Below, piece by piece: positions 28,729 through 39,845 of a stretch of 64,000 nucleotides of DNA. The position numbers and the translations under genes are program-made. How positions within the stretch are numbered: the first letter of the stretch is position 1; each line of letters opens with the position of its first letter. The stretch comes from Heliopora coerulea (lineage: Eukaryota > Cnidaria > Anthozoa > Scleralcyonacea > Helioporidae), in assembly GCA_030142905.1 (NCBI GenBank), contig JASJOG010000586.1, positions 37,370 to 101,369 of the forward strand, in the 5' to 3' direction. The notes below the pieces were generated by a model. It was not told the DNA's origin. It did no database searches and was given only the letters and a program-made list of their open reading frames with translations.

Positions 28729-29044
28729 GCCAAACACAAACGCCACTGTCAGAAACGCCGTCGCAACAGTAATTCGACAAAGGGCAAATCATAAAAGAAT
28801 CATCGTTCATCAAAAGTGTTCTAATAAACTCTTTCAACAAATCGCAACCAACGATATTTTCACACTCAAAATACAAGACGGCGTAATCTTCGATATCAAA
28901 CAAGCTAGAAGAACACGCAAACACTTGAATTTGATAAACAGAATCTCCAATAAATTCCATTCGAAATTCGTCGACAAAAGAACTTCTCAAGAGTGCTTTC
29001 GATAACAATTTCGAAACATGCAAATAAAAACAACGATCATCCAT
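28721..29044 (-). CDS. Small hypothetical protein (107 aa)
   Basis: First ATG gives MDDRCFYLHVSKLLSKALLR. It ends Cys-rich (MICPLSNYCCDGVSDSGVCV). No family recognised. It is the first gene of the overlapping - strand run that ends with integrase. The gene at 29120 is divergent, 75 bp away, so a shared promoter probably lies at 29045-29119. Confidence 0.5.
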   Translation of the reverse strand: MDDRCFYLHVSKLLSKALLRSSFVDEFRMEFIGDSVYQIQVFACSSSLFDIEDYAVLYFECENIVGCDLLKEFIRTLLMNDDSFMICPLSNYCCDGVSDSGVCVWHV

Positions 29045-29119
29045 TTTCAACTCACCTTTTCAAAAGAATCACAACGAAATTCGCTTTTATTAACAACCAC
29101 AACGTGTTCAAACAACAGA

Positions 29120-30007
29120 ATGACCAATTTCTCGTCACAACATAGCAACAAGCGAGCCGAAAACAAACATTGCATAATTAGTTATGATATCAGAACTCAT
29201 TATATGCATATTAGTTCAAAGTTCAACATCATATTCTCGAAAAACATGTACAAAACCAAAAAATATTTCACCGCGAAAATATGGATTCCATATTTCGACG
29301 CAACAACAAATACCGATCGTCAAGCCGACACTCCTCAACTAACCAGCATCAGATTGGGATGCAATAGACTAAAAGAAAATTCATCAGAACACACTTATAC
29401 TGATGGGAGAATTGAATTGGCCAAAGTCAAAGCCATTTTTGTCAGACCTTCAAAAACCGTTTACAACACCACTGCAGTTTCATCTTTGAATTTTGACGCA
29501 ATGAAAACCAAAAACAAATGTTTCCTTGGCACAAATGATCTAATGGATTTGACCACAACTAGAATTATAACCGATTTGAAAGTGGAATGCAAATCGCATA
29601 TCAATTCGGAATTATTAAAGCCTATAATTTATTTGGAAAAATCAGTAGCATTTCCAACATCAACAAAAGATTATGAAACAACCGTCGATGCATATCGTTC
29701 TAATCCTGGTGGATTTGTTGGATTCAACTTCTTAACAGCCAACTTAAGCGAAGTACATCAATTGAAAGATTTTAAAGGAAAACTTCATTTGTTTCCAGAA
29801 GAAACATACCATCATTCAGAAAAAACATTCGAAATAAGCAATTTGCAATTCAAACTCCCCATCAATCATGACTTAATATTGGTACCAAATTTCGACTGGT
29901 TTAAAGCCATAAACGCAACGTATATATTGGCAAATGGAAAACAAGCAATGACCGTATCGAAACCATTCTACGAATACAACATCATCGCAAGTTACTTGGA
30001 AATATAA
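29120..30007 (+). CDS. Hypothetical protein with duplicated C-terminal domain (295 aa)
   Basis: I start at Met 29120 (MTNFSSQHSNKRAENKHCII), because earlier in-frame codons overlap the divergent gene. Beta-rich, no signal peptide or membrane span. The last ~50 residues include PNFDWFKAINATYILANGKQ, repeated in the same frame just after the stop (30029-30187). No family is recognised; a viral attachment or surface role is one possibility for a protein with a swappable C-terminus, but this is inference only. Confidence 0.6.
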   Translation: MTNFSSQHSNKRAENKHCIISYDIRTHYMHISSKFNIIFSKNMYKTKKYFTAKIWIPYFDATTNTDRQADTPQLTSIRLGCNRLKENSSEHTYTDGRIELAKVKAIFVRPSKTVYNTTAVSSLNFDAMKTKNKCFLGTNDLMDLTTTRIITDLKVECKSHINSELLKPIIYLEKSVAFPTSTKDYETTVDAYRSNPGGFVGFNFLTANLSEVHQLKDFKGKLHLFPEETYHHSEKTFEISNLQFKLPINHDLILVPNFDWFKAINATYILANGKQAMTVSKPFYEYNIIASYLEI

Positions 30008-30028
30008 TATTTGAATCATGGTTTGAAT

Positions 30029-30187
30029 ATGAAAATCCCTCCATATTATGATATCATATTGCTTCCAAATTTCGACTGGTTCAAAGCAATCAACGCATCA
30101 TATATACTTGCAAATGGAAAACAAGCAATGACAGTGTCGAAGCCTTATTACGAATACAAAATCAATGTAAAATATATAACAGTTTAA
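30029..30187 (+). CDS. Second copy of the C-terminal domain (52 aa), same frame after a TAA
   Basis: Starts MKIPPYYDIILLPNFDWFKA, paralogous to the end of the preceding gene. The frame is identical to the upstream gene's, separated by TAA and seven codons. In the 40 or so aligned codons the differences are mostly synonymous and the amino acid changes are conservative (V/L, T/S, F/Y). It could be a small separate gene, an alternative last exon, or a readthrough extension. Confidence 0.5.
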   Translation: MKIPPYYDIILLPNFDWFKAINASYILANGKQAMTVSKPYYEYKINVKYITV

Positions 30188-30204
30188 TATTTTTTCAAAT
30201 AAAA

Positions 30205-30582
30205 TTATTTACACATGTTAAGGACTTCTTTACGTTTATGTTCATTTTTAAATCGAAATTCAACCCCCAAATTGTCAATGAGTTGGTGATAAACAATTTG
30301 TCTTTTCTTGACCCAGTTCTTCACCTCCAAAACAGGAATCAGTTCATGTTTGCCAAATTCTGGTCCAAAATACGATTTTGGAACTGATTTAAAAAATGTG
30401 AAAGATGCATAACGCACCATTTGATTATACACAGTATTAAAACATTGCACGGAAATCAAAATTTCACGTGTCAATTTTCTGCCAGACAACAATGAAATTG
30501 CGAAATCTTCATCCAAATTCTCAGTTTTCAAAACAGCAATCCAATAAGTTCTGTCAATGTTTCTTTTCTTTTGAACAGCCAT
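30205..30582 (-). CDS. Hypothetical protein (125 aa)
   Basis: True ATG gives MAVQKKRNIDRTYWIAVLKT. It looks alpha/beta, basic, with KKRQIVYHQLIDNLGVEFRF near the end. No family recognised. Its ATG overlaps the upstream stop as TGATG. Confidence 0.5.
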   Translation of the reverse strand: MAVQKKRNIDRTYWIAVLKTENLDEDFAISLLSGRKLTREILISVQCFNTVYNQMVRYASFTFFKSVPKSYFGPEFGKHELIPVLEVKNWVKKRQIVYHQLIDNLGVEFRFKNEHKRKEVLNMCK

Positions 30583-30773
30583 CACACCTTTTCAAAAACA
30601 CCAGAAATAATTAAATTTAAAACCCAACAATCACTTTCATCAAAATAACTTTCATCATTCAGCATGTCATCACATAGTCCTTGTATATCTTCAATTTCCG
30701 ACGGTGAAAAATCAAACCCGTATGGTGAATGCCAAGTCAATTGAACATCATGAAATTGATTTGATTCGGCCAT
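30582..30773 (-). CDS. Small acidic hypothetical protein (63 aa)
   Basis: Starts MAESNQFHDVQLTWHSPYGF; strongly acidic in the centre (SEIEDIQGLCDDMLNDESYF). Upstream of and one-base overlapping the 125-aa gene, so probably co-transcribed. No family recognised. Confidence 0.4.
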   Translation of the reverse strand: MAESNQFHDVQLTWHSPYGFDFSPSEIEDIQGLCDDMLNDESYFDESDCWVLNLIISGVFEKV

Positions 30774-30925
30774 CTGTAACACATGAAAAGAATATTTATA
30801 TGTCGCAGATAACCGAAACAACATCAATTCACATCCGCAATCACAATCGTAATGCCAACCAACTCACCTTATTCCTCGCAACACGAGAATAATCAATCAA
30901 CATCAAAACAAGGTACTTAAATACC

Positions 30926-31079
30926 ATCAATCAAAATTTTTTATTGTATATGCAAATTCACAAGCATGAAAGAAATTCAATTTTGGCAATTAACAAGATA
31001 TCATCAATCAAAATTTATTTTCCATATGCCAATTCACAAATATAAAAGAAATTCAATCTTGGCAACCAACAAGTATCCA
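30926..31079 (+). repeat. Tandem 77-bp duplication
   Basis: ATCAATCAAAATTT at 30926 recurs at 31003; both units continue to GAAAGAAATTCAAT and CAACAAG with about 80-85% identity. Confidence 0.8.
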
Positions 31080-31381
31080 ACAACATATGAAAAGACAAAC
31101 ATCTTTTCAATCTGGATCCTTCATCCTCAAATCAAATGATATTGGAATAAACAATGAAGATTCTTTGCACCATCGCATTGGAAGAATGGAAAAAGACTCC
31201 ACAAAGATGCATGGCAAAATAACATGACAGTGAAGGTTTGGTTTCTTCTCGACTGATTCGCATTCGTCCTCCATATTATTCTTGCCACATTGATTTTCAT
31301 GGATCAATCACATTCTTTCGAATTAAGGCTGTGACAATTTCACAAATTCAGTAAACCACACAAAATCTTAAATGGCACTTT

Positions 31382-31555
31382 GTCGAAGTGTTGTCACGAA
31401 GGATGGGGCCTGATTTGTTCGACCCCAGGGTTTGTTTTGGTCGAAGTGTTGTCACGAAGGATGGGGCCTGATTTGGTCGACCCCAGGGTTTGTTTTGGTC
31501 GATGTTTTGTAACGGATGGGTTTATTTTGGTTGAAGTTTTGTAATGGATGGATTA
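31382..31555 (+). repeat. Tandem 58-bp repeat
   Basis: GTCGAAGTGTTGTCACGAAG begins two nearly identical 58-bp units at 31382 and 31440 (one base different: TTGTTCG versus TTGGTCG). Two shorter decayed units follow, beginning GTCGATGTTTTGTAACGG and GTTGAAGTTTTGTAATGG. Confidence 0.9.
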
Positions 31556-33730
31556 TGTCGAAATATATTTCCTTTGAATAGACTTATGAAAAATTTTCGA
31601 TATTTCAACTGGGCAATATATTAATCATTTTCTTCCTTTCTTTGAAACAAATTTGTGAAAAATTTTTGAATTTTCAATTGAATGCAACAAGATTTCGATC
31701 TCCATCATGCATTGAATTTAACACAAGTTCTTTTTACTTCACACTTTGTTTAACAGCACGCATTTTCTTCCTTTCATTTCGTCTATTTTGATAAAGAGCA
31801 CCAAACCAATTGGGACACAATCATTTCGACAACCTTGATATAGACAGCCCAACCATTTGAGACACACTTGTTTAAAATCCTTTGCACCACGCATTTTTTC
31901 TTTTCATCTCATTTCGTGTGAATGCAATCGAGAACCAATCCAGAACTGTGACCCAGTAAGGCCCAACTGTTCCACCACTGTGACATTGTAAGATCCAACT
32001 TTTCCACCACTCCCAAATCGACGGAAAGAGAAAAAGCTGGTCAGGTTTCCCATCTTCATAAACAGTTACGCCAGTTTGGTCGATCCATCGAAATATATCT
32101 GGAATGCCAACTTCCAATCTGGTTTTTCCTTCTTCAAATCACCAAAAGATTGGTATCAAGATCACATCCACTCAAATCCAGCTTTCAACCCTCATAAACA
32201 AACATTGCAACTGAGATTTTTTAATGCATTCTTCAACTTTGGATGGAAAACTGTCAAAGCGTCTGAATCTTCAAAGAAATTCAACTTGTAAATTTGTCTC
32301 TCAACAAGTGTATTCAATGCTTCATCCACATGGAGACGTTTTTTTCACCTCCACAAAATATATACCTCCAAGTTCTGTTCCGAACGATTCTGATAAAGAC
32401 CGCTCAACTTCCAATTCAAGGGAAAATTTCATGATTGGAATTGAAAACAAAGTCATCTAAAGTTCTCCTTATACCGTCAACTTATCTTATTTTCATAACT
32501 GGAATTGAATATATTTCCCAACGAATAACAACTTTTGTGGAATTGACTTAAAGAAAAGATTCACTCGAACGTAAAGATTCGACCGAACGTAAAGATTCAA
32601 TTTTCACATAATCATCTTCAAGTCATCCAGCCACACAAAGAAATTTTTGACCAACCAATACAATGATGTGTCACAATGAATCCACACCAAAATGTTGATT
32701 GAAGTTTCCTCCCACAATATAGCCAGAACACACATCCACCACCGACCAGGATTTGACGTAACTCAATTATTCCACCACCAGAATTCAAAAGAGCAACATC
32801 ATCAGACATCACCTTCAACCAACACCTTTTTTGCGTTTATCAATCTTGAACCAACATTCTCGAAATATTGGTCATAGTGAATAGGCAAGTAACCATACTT
32901 GTCAAAATAAAGCATTCAACGAGAGCACTTTACCGCACAAACATTCTATGAACACTAGTATGTCATTCATACAGCATTCATCCGAAAACTTTTGAAGACT
33001 ACAACTAGTCATGTTAAGTTTCCAACACCAACTTCCTTCGCAAGAAAAACAAGCTTCTTTCACAAGAATATCATTTACATGTATTCACAATCCTGCAGTT
33101 TATGACGAACTAGAAGATAATGTGGTTTCCATAACTGTTAATCGCCAAAACAAATGGTTTCGAATCGAAGCAGAAGATGTGGTTTTCCACTCGAAAAACC
33201 ACTCGTCGGCAGCGTTAGTTTTCTTGCTGAAGGTTTCGAGATAAATGTCCGTATTCTCTGTGGTTGCTATCATCGACTTGGTTGCAACCTTGGTTAAAGT
33301 TGTTCCTGAACGTATGTTGGATTGAGAACTTACCAATTCGAAACTTTTAAGCAAGAATAAGAACCAAACTCCTTGATTAAAATGTCAAAGGCACACTATT
33401 GATGCGGTAGCCATGATAACCAGGAAAAGCAGGAGACAGAAAAGCAGGAGACATCATTCCAAATTCAAGATTTCAACTTCCTTCAAAACATTTCACTGAG
33501 ATCTTACCAATTCGATCTTTTCAAACTTTTGATCACTTTTTCTTTTTTTTTGATGACAGTGTTAACTGCTGTGATCTTCCAATTTTTTGAAATGTTTTTG
33601 ATCATGTCACCTAGTTTTAGTTTTCACACCAACTTTGTAATTGCTTTTGACTGTGACAAATTTTTAATCAACTATTACTGATGAGTAACTGCAAGTCCAC
33701 GTTAATTAACAGTAAATCCATATAATATAA

Positions 33731-33868
33731 GTTCAATATGGTATTTGCTTTTGCTGTCTGTGCATGTTGTTCACCATACACTTTCAATCTGATATCAAGT
33801 GCACGGTAATGGGACTGGAGAGCTGAAGATAGGTTTCCCGCCGTGCTTCCGACAGTATTGATCATGTC
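33731..33868 (-). pseudogene. Captured host TPR fragment (kinesin-light-chain/nephrocystin-3-like)
   Basis: One tetratricopeptide repeat can be read: ALQSHYRALDIRLKVYGEQH then AQTAKANTILN. IRLKVYGEQHP-TA is a hallmark of kinesin-light-chain/NPHP3-type TPR proteins, which are greatly expanded in anthozoans. Only one and a bit repeats remain in an otherwise meaningless frame, immediately inside the right TIR. It looks like host sequence caught by recombination. Confidence 0.65.
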
Positions 33869-34130
33869 GCATAGTTTTAGTTTTTCCAATTTATCAGTGT
33901 ATATGAGAATATCAAATACACCTAGAAATAATTGTATGGGAAAGCAATTTTTGATTTCCAACAATATGTAACAACCATGTATTTCGCTTTTCAAAGCATT
34001 CAATTCCACTGTACTTTACTTTCCATTTCACTGTATATTAACCACATTTTCATGCAATAAAAAATACTTATCAAAATATCGAAAAATACTTTTTTTGTCA
34101 AATTTATTCGTCAACAAATCACCAACAAAC

Positions 34131-35425
34131 GCCCCGTCCACCTTCCAGTACACTCTCGGCTTCCAGGAAAACAGCCCACCCGCCCCCTCATTCTCCCACA
34201 AACCCAATATTGACTCAAAAGCAGCAAGCTTGCGAAACGTCAACACGAACGAAGCACTTAAATCAAATATTTACACAAAAAGCACTCGAGCTTGCGAAAT
34301 GTTGACACAACCAAGCCACAAGTGTGGAATGTCAACAGAATGAAGCCACGCGTATCAAATGTTGACATAGCCGGGTGAACGAAGCCGAAAATATTCAAAT
34401 TTTTTCAAAACACGAGAAACAAGTTCGATCTCCTCGGCGCCCGTTTTCTCGCATTATACAACGGCGAAATAACGAAAAGCGATCACCAACACAAGAAGAA
34501 ACTTCCAAAAACACAGAGAAACAAAAACCCGACCACCAAAGCGAAGAAACAAGCCACAAGTGACGAAATTCCAAACCGACGAACCGAACAAGCAAAGAAC
34601 AACAAAGCCGACCGCGTGGGAACTCACAAAATCGATCATAACTCTTTCATTCTTCGTCGGACCGGATTCGAAATGGTATCAAAAGATTCCTCGCAGTCTA
34701 GCGATCATTTTGATGTGTGTTTGGTCGCGTTTGGAGTTCTCTTTGCAAGAACACGTCCAAATCACGGATTATTCGAATAAGCGCCGCATTTCACTTCGGC
34801 ACCAAGAACACAAAATCGATCGTATCTTCGCAACGCGAACTCCAAACCCGACCAAACCACCACCAAAATGATCGCTAGACCGCGAGGAATCTTCTGATAC
34901 CATTTCGAAACCCTTATGACGAAAAATAAAAAAGTTATGAGGAAATCACCGATCGTTCGAATTTCACTTCGAGACAAAACAACAAGATCACAACAAGATT
35001 CGACACAGCAAGTCTTCACAGGACGATATCAGGTAAAAAACTCAATTTACGAAGATTTTCACTCCAACACTTTTTCTTCTTCTCTTTTAGGTGAGCAAGA
35101 TGATGCAAGTTGCGAGAGTTAAAACGCTGAAGAAAAAAAAAATATATAATCGGAGAAGAACCAGAGCCCAAAAAACCTCGAAATTTTTCTAAGTGTCAGG
35201 AATGTGTGCACATTCTTTCACTGGCCGATATTATTTATGAGTTTGACCATAAAAGGTCCACCAAGCCTTTTTAGTTTCCGAAGTCATTATATATTAAACG
35301 AAAATTCCGAAGTCACTCCCCCCGAACTAAACAAACAAACCGAGCCCTGTGATTGGCTTAGAGCCGAAATCCGGCAATCTGATTGGCAAGTAAAATGCAT
35401 ATTCTCCTCTCTCACCTATACTACT
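34131..35425 (-). repeat. Right terminal inverted repeat
   Basis: Inverted partner of 7381-8676. The shared inner limit is the CCCACCCGCCCCCTCATTC block. It contains the same internal hairpin (about 34635-34939). AGTAGT is the terminal hexamer on both sides. Confidence 0.93.
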
Positions 35426-35435
35426 TATATATATA

Positions 35436-35467
<32 letters not shown>

Positions 35468-35775
35468 TACTTATAAAATTCATTAAAAATTCATGAGGAA
35501 AAGACAAAAGAAAATTATAAGCGTATCTGATCTATATATGTGATAACGACGCATGTGCCTTTACATGTGAAGAAGTTCAATTTTTTCGACTTACGGAAGA
35601 TGAATTTCCAAACTTTCTTCGTGAATTAGCGTATCTGGAGGTTCATATTTTAGAAGACATTTATAAAACTCCCAGTTCGTGGTTTATCGGATCCAAAACA
35701 CTCGGCTATCGCCTCGTGTTGTAAATCCCAATAAAGCACTCCTGCTGGGTTTTTAAATATTACATAGAAAAATCT

Positions 35776-35817
<42 letters not shown>

Positions 35818-36690
35818 ATAAATTCTTCCATTGTCACACGCCCACGTTTCGGCCTACGCATAAAGAACCTTCCTGTTTTCGAAATTCGTCAGTCACCTGA
35901 AGATTCTTTCTCAAGATGAAACGGGCTGTAGTGACTTTTTGAGGTAAGCGATATAATATTATATATATGTATATATTTGTCAATTTTAGAGTGATAGAAT
36001 GCTAGGCAGACAGGTAGACAGGTGTACGCATACACGTGTGTGTGTGTGTTCACGTAAAACAATGCACATGTTTTTGGGGGAAGAAGGGACGAACAGGTTG
36101 TGTATCGTAAAACCCCAAGTGTGCCAGGAGTACTCCAAGGGAAGTCGATACCTTCACTTAGTTCTCCCCCTCGTTCTTTACTGAATTTGACTACCAAAAA
36201 GTGGATTGGTGGCGCTATAACCGCCCCCAGGGGTGGGTTAAATGGTAGAGGTATAAATGGCAAGCTTGGTGGATAACTGCGTAACATCTGTGTATTCGTC
36301 TATATAGGGGAGGACGGCCTTTCCTCATTTTCAAGCTGGATGACTCGGCAGTCACCTTAAGTGTCTGACCTGACTTCACCGTCTTCGCTGCCATGTAGAT
36401 TGACGTCGCGAACGTGATGTTGTGTTTTGTTGCTTTTTGTTGGGTTTTTTTTAATCATCCTCTCTTGTATCGAATAAAACCTATGGTCATGTAAATAGAG
36501 TTCAACTGACTTTAAGCCCAACACGTAAAATGTCACCATATTGTAAAAGGGGTTTACCCATGGTTTTTGATCGGGTTTATTTTTGAGCAATCTAAAACAT
36601 TCGAAATAAGCTGAAATTATAAAAGTTTAGCCCAAGTAATTTAATTTTGTGCTTGTTCCAGTCATTCTAAGCCAAACTTTTATGGAGTTT
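35426..36690. other. Host flank with simple repeats, no gene seen
   Basis: TATATA then (GA)n at about 35433-35468, and (TA)n at about 35779-35815. A 132-codon frame on - at 35889-36287 is low in complexity and has no recognised domain. Confidence 0.5.
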
Positions 36691-39028
36691 CCTTGATCGA
36701 ATATTTCACTAAAGAGTAAAGGATTTTTGGGTTTTGACGGGTTTTGGAGCAATCTCAAAATTTCGAAATCACGTAAAAAATAGGGAAGATTCGCCTGGAA
36801 AAAAAAAAATTAAGTTTTGCACTAATTCTAGCCATTTTAAGCTGAAATTTTCTTCAGTTACCATCGTCGAAAACTTTCTCTAAAAAGCATAGTGTAAGCA
36901 GTGTACTTTTTACTCGACCAACCTCAAACTTCCGAGATAATCTCAAAACAAGAAGGTTTCGACCATCTGCTTACGTTTTCCACTAATTTCAGAAAATTAG
37001 AAGGTAGAAAATTTCTCTAAATAGTAAACGGGTTAACTCAGTTTTTGACGATTTTTTAACTAATTTCAAACTATCGAATTAGCCGAAAAAAAACACTTGG
37101 ATCATATACTGACGTTCTGCACTGATTGGAGTCCTTTTACGACAAAATTGAGCAGAAATATGAAGGTCGAAGTTTCGCCGAAGAGTTACAGGGGTTAACC
37201 TATGGTTTTTGACGATTTTTTGACCAATTTTAAACTATCGAAATAACATGAAAACACGAAAGTTTCGACCATAGACACTTAGGTTTCGGACTGATTTCAG
37301 TTATTTTGGGACAAAATCTTGTCTACTTTTCAAAGTCGAAAAGTTTACCACAAAGAAAAGGGATTGAACTATAGTTTAAGACGATTTTTTCACCAATTTC
37401 AAACTAACCTCAACAGAACAACGTTTGGATCATATTCTTACGTTTTCCACTCACTCGAGACATTGTAGGAGAAAATTGAGCCTAAATTTCAAGGTCGAAA
37501 ACTTCACCAAAAACAAAAAGAATTAACCCATGGTTTTGACGATTTTTCCATCGATTTGAAACGCTCGAAAAAAGTCCAAAATATGAAAGTTTCGTCCGCA
37601 TAACGTAGTTTTGCCCTTATTTGAGGGACTACACACTAATATTTGAGATCATTTTAGAGATCTAAAAATTTTACCAAAAAGTAAAGGGGTTAATTCTTGG
37701 TTTTTGACGATTTTTCCACCAATTTCAAACTTGCGAAATAAGCCAAAAGGACTTCACACTAATATTTGAGATAATTTTTGAGGTCGAAAAATTTCACCAA
37801 AAAGTAAAGAGGTTAACCCATGGTTTTTGACGATTTTTCGACTGATTTCAAACTTTGGAAATAAGACCAAAATATAAAAGATTCGACCGAATAACAGTTT
37901 CGAACTTATTTGAGGCACTTTACACTAATATTTGAGATCATTTTTGAGATCGAAAAATATCACCAGGAAGCAAAGGGGTTAACCTATGGTTTTTGACGAT
38001 TTTTCCACCAATTTGAAATTATAGAAAAAAGTCCAAAATATAAAAGTTTTGGCCGAATAACATAGTTTTGCCTTACTTTCAGCGACTTTACCTTAATATT
38101 TGAGATCATTTTTGAGGTCATCAAATTACACCAAAAAGTAAACGGGTTAACTCATGGTTTTTGACGATTTTTCGACCAATTTCAAACTTGCGAAATAAGC
38201 CCAAAATATGAAAGTTTCGACCGAATAACATAGTTTTCCCCTTATTGAGGGACTTTACACTAATATTTGAGATCATTTGTGAGGTCGAATAATTTCACCA
38301 AAAAGTAAAGGGGTTAACCCAGGGTTTTTGACGATTTTTCGACTAATTTCAAATTTTGGAAATAAGACCAAAATATGAAAGATTCGACCGAATAACATAG
38401 TTTTGCCCTTATTTGAGGTACTTTACACTAATATGTGAGATTATTTTTGAGGTCGAAAAATTTCAGCAAAAGGAAAAGGTAAAGGTGAGTAACAACTCAT
38501 GATTTTTGACGATTTTTCAACATATTTCAAACTTTCGAAATAAGCCCAAACTATGAAAGTTTCGGCCGAATAATAAAGTTTTGCCCTTATTTGAAGGACT
38601 TTACACTAATATTTCAGATAATTTCTGAGGTCGAAAAATTTCACCAAAAAGTAAAGGGGTTAACCCATGGTTTTTGACAATTTTTCCACCAATTTCAAAT
38701 TTTCAAAAAAAGCCCAAAATATGAAAGTTTTGCCCAAATAATATAGTTTTTGCCCTTATTTGAGGGATTTTACACTAATATTTCAGATTATTTTTGAAGT
38801 CGATAAATTTCACCTAAAAGTAAAGGGGTTAACCCATGGTTTTTGACGATTTTTTGAATAATTTCAAACTTTGGAAATAAGACCAAAATATGAAAGATTC
38901 GACCGAATAACATAGTTTTGCCCTTATTTGAGGTATTTTACACTAATATTTGAGATCATTTTTGAGGTCGAAAAATTTTACCAAAAAGTAAAGGGGTTAA
39001 CCTTTGGTTTTCGACGATTATCTTTCTA
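36690..39028 (+). repeat. ~169-bp satellite array
   Basis: GTAAAGGGGTTAACCCATGG-type motifs recur roughly every 169 bp (about 37800, 37970, 38140, 38306, 38482, 38652, 38820, 38990), each followed by TTTTTGACGATTTTTC. Units left of about 37200 are more diverged, as expected at an array edge. No coding potential. Confidence 0.93.
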
Positions 39029-39076
<48 letters not shown>

Positions 39077-39077
39077 G
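39029..39077 (+). repeat. (TTA)n microsatellite
   Basis: About 16 tandem ATT/TTA units interrupt the satellite. They abut an unrelated segment to 39424, so they may be the tail of a retroposon inserted in the array in the - orientation. Confidence 0.9.
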
Positions 39078-39424
39078 AGGAAAGTCAGCTCATACGAGCC
39101 AATGAGGTCGTTTAGCCCAAATTGCCATATCATGCCAAAGTGGGCACATGTCCCATAAATTATAGTGGTATGGCAATCACAAAGTGAAAAACATCGTGAA
39201 TAGTTAATGCCATTTTATACCACAGTGTCACACACACAATTCTGTTGGTTGGACATGGTCAAGGGCTGGTGCTTTGCACCTATAAATCATGTGACTTCCT
39301 CAATAACCATCACATTTCCTCTCAGACTATTCTTATTATTCTTATTCTTATTATTATTTAATCTTATTTACAAATACTGTAGTCCTTTAGTCTATTTACA
39401 AAATTCTTACGGTGTGCTCTTGAG
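39078..39424. mobile_element. Insertion inside the satellite, SINE-like
   Basis: A ~350-bp segment unrelated to the satellite lies between satellite units, bounded on the left by (TTA)n and on the right by further TTATT-rich sequence. TCAGCTCATACGAGCCAATG at the left edge is typical of tRNA-derived retroposon 3' ends, but the class is not certain. Confidence 0.4.
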
Positions 39425-39845
39425 TCATTTTAGGAGAAAATTCAGCCTAAATTTGAAGGTACAAAATTTCACCAAAAAGTAAAGGGGATAACCCATGTTT
39501 TTTCGCCAGTTTTCGACTAATTTGAAATTATCCAAATAACCTCTAAGCAAGGTTTCGACCATATAGTTACGTTTTCCACTGATTTCAGACATCTTAGGGC
39601 GCAATTGAGCCGCAATTTTAAGGTCAAAAATTTCCCCGAAAAGTAAAGGGGTCAACCCATGGTTGTTGACGACTTTTCGACGAATTTCAAACTTCCAAAT
39701 AAGCCGAAAATATGAAGGTTTAGGGCGAATAACATAATGTTGCCCTTATTTGAGGGACTTTACACTAATATTTGGGGGAATTTTCGAGGTCGAAAAATTT
39801 CACCCAAAAGTAAAGGGGTTAACCCATGGTTTTTGAGGATTTGCC
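39425..39845 (+). repeat. Satellite array, continued
   Basis: Two to three further, more diverged 169-bp-type units, again with AAAAGTAAAGGGGTTAACCC motifs. Confidence 0.8.

Larger units (their letters stand above)
30774..33667. other. Long gene-poor segment of the element's right arm
   Basis: Only short frames without domains are found. The base composition stays AT-rich and element-like. Two tandem duplications are embedded. Many Phe/Ser/Thr-coding short frames on + (32076-32877, 33011-33244) suggest either remnants of one decayed gene or exons of a spliced gene; I cannot join them with confidence. Confidence 0.45.
7381..35425. mobile_element. Maverick/Polinton (adintovirus-like) element, 28 kb, complete
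   Basis: The ends are AGTAGTATAGGTGAGAGAGG and its exact complement, opening the ~1.3-kb inverted repeats. Polinton ends typically begin AG. The interior encodes protein-primed PolB, packaging ATPase, adenain-like protease, DDE integrase and a large capsid protein, which together define the Maverick/adintovirus class. No stop or frameshift is seen in these genes. The insertion lies in TA-rich microsatellite DNA. TATAT flanks both ends directly, but the 6-mers are ATATAT and TATATA, so a true 6-bp duplication cannot be shown. An integrated provirus or transposon able to make virions is plausible; activity is not shown. Confidence 0.95.

Noticed and set aside
33011..33244. BRO/KilA-N-like protein
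   Set aside because: Only a faint KWFRIEAEDVVFHSKN similarity; no second domain and no long frame.
35779..35815. Possible CRISPR or origin-like repeat
   Set aside because: It is a plain (TA)n microsatellite.
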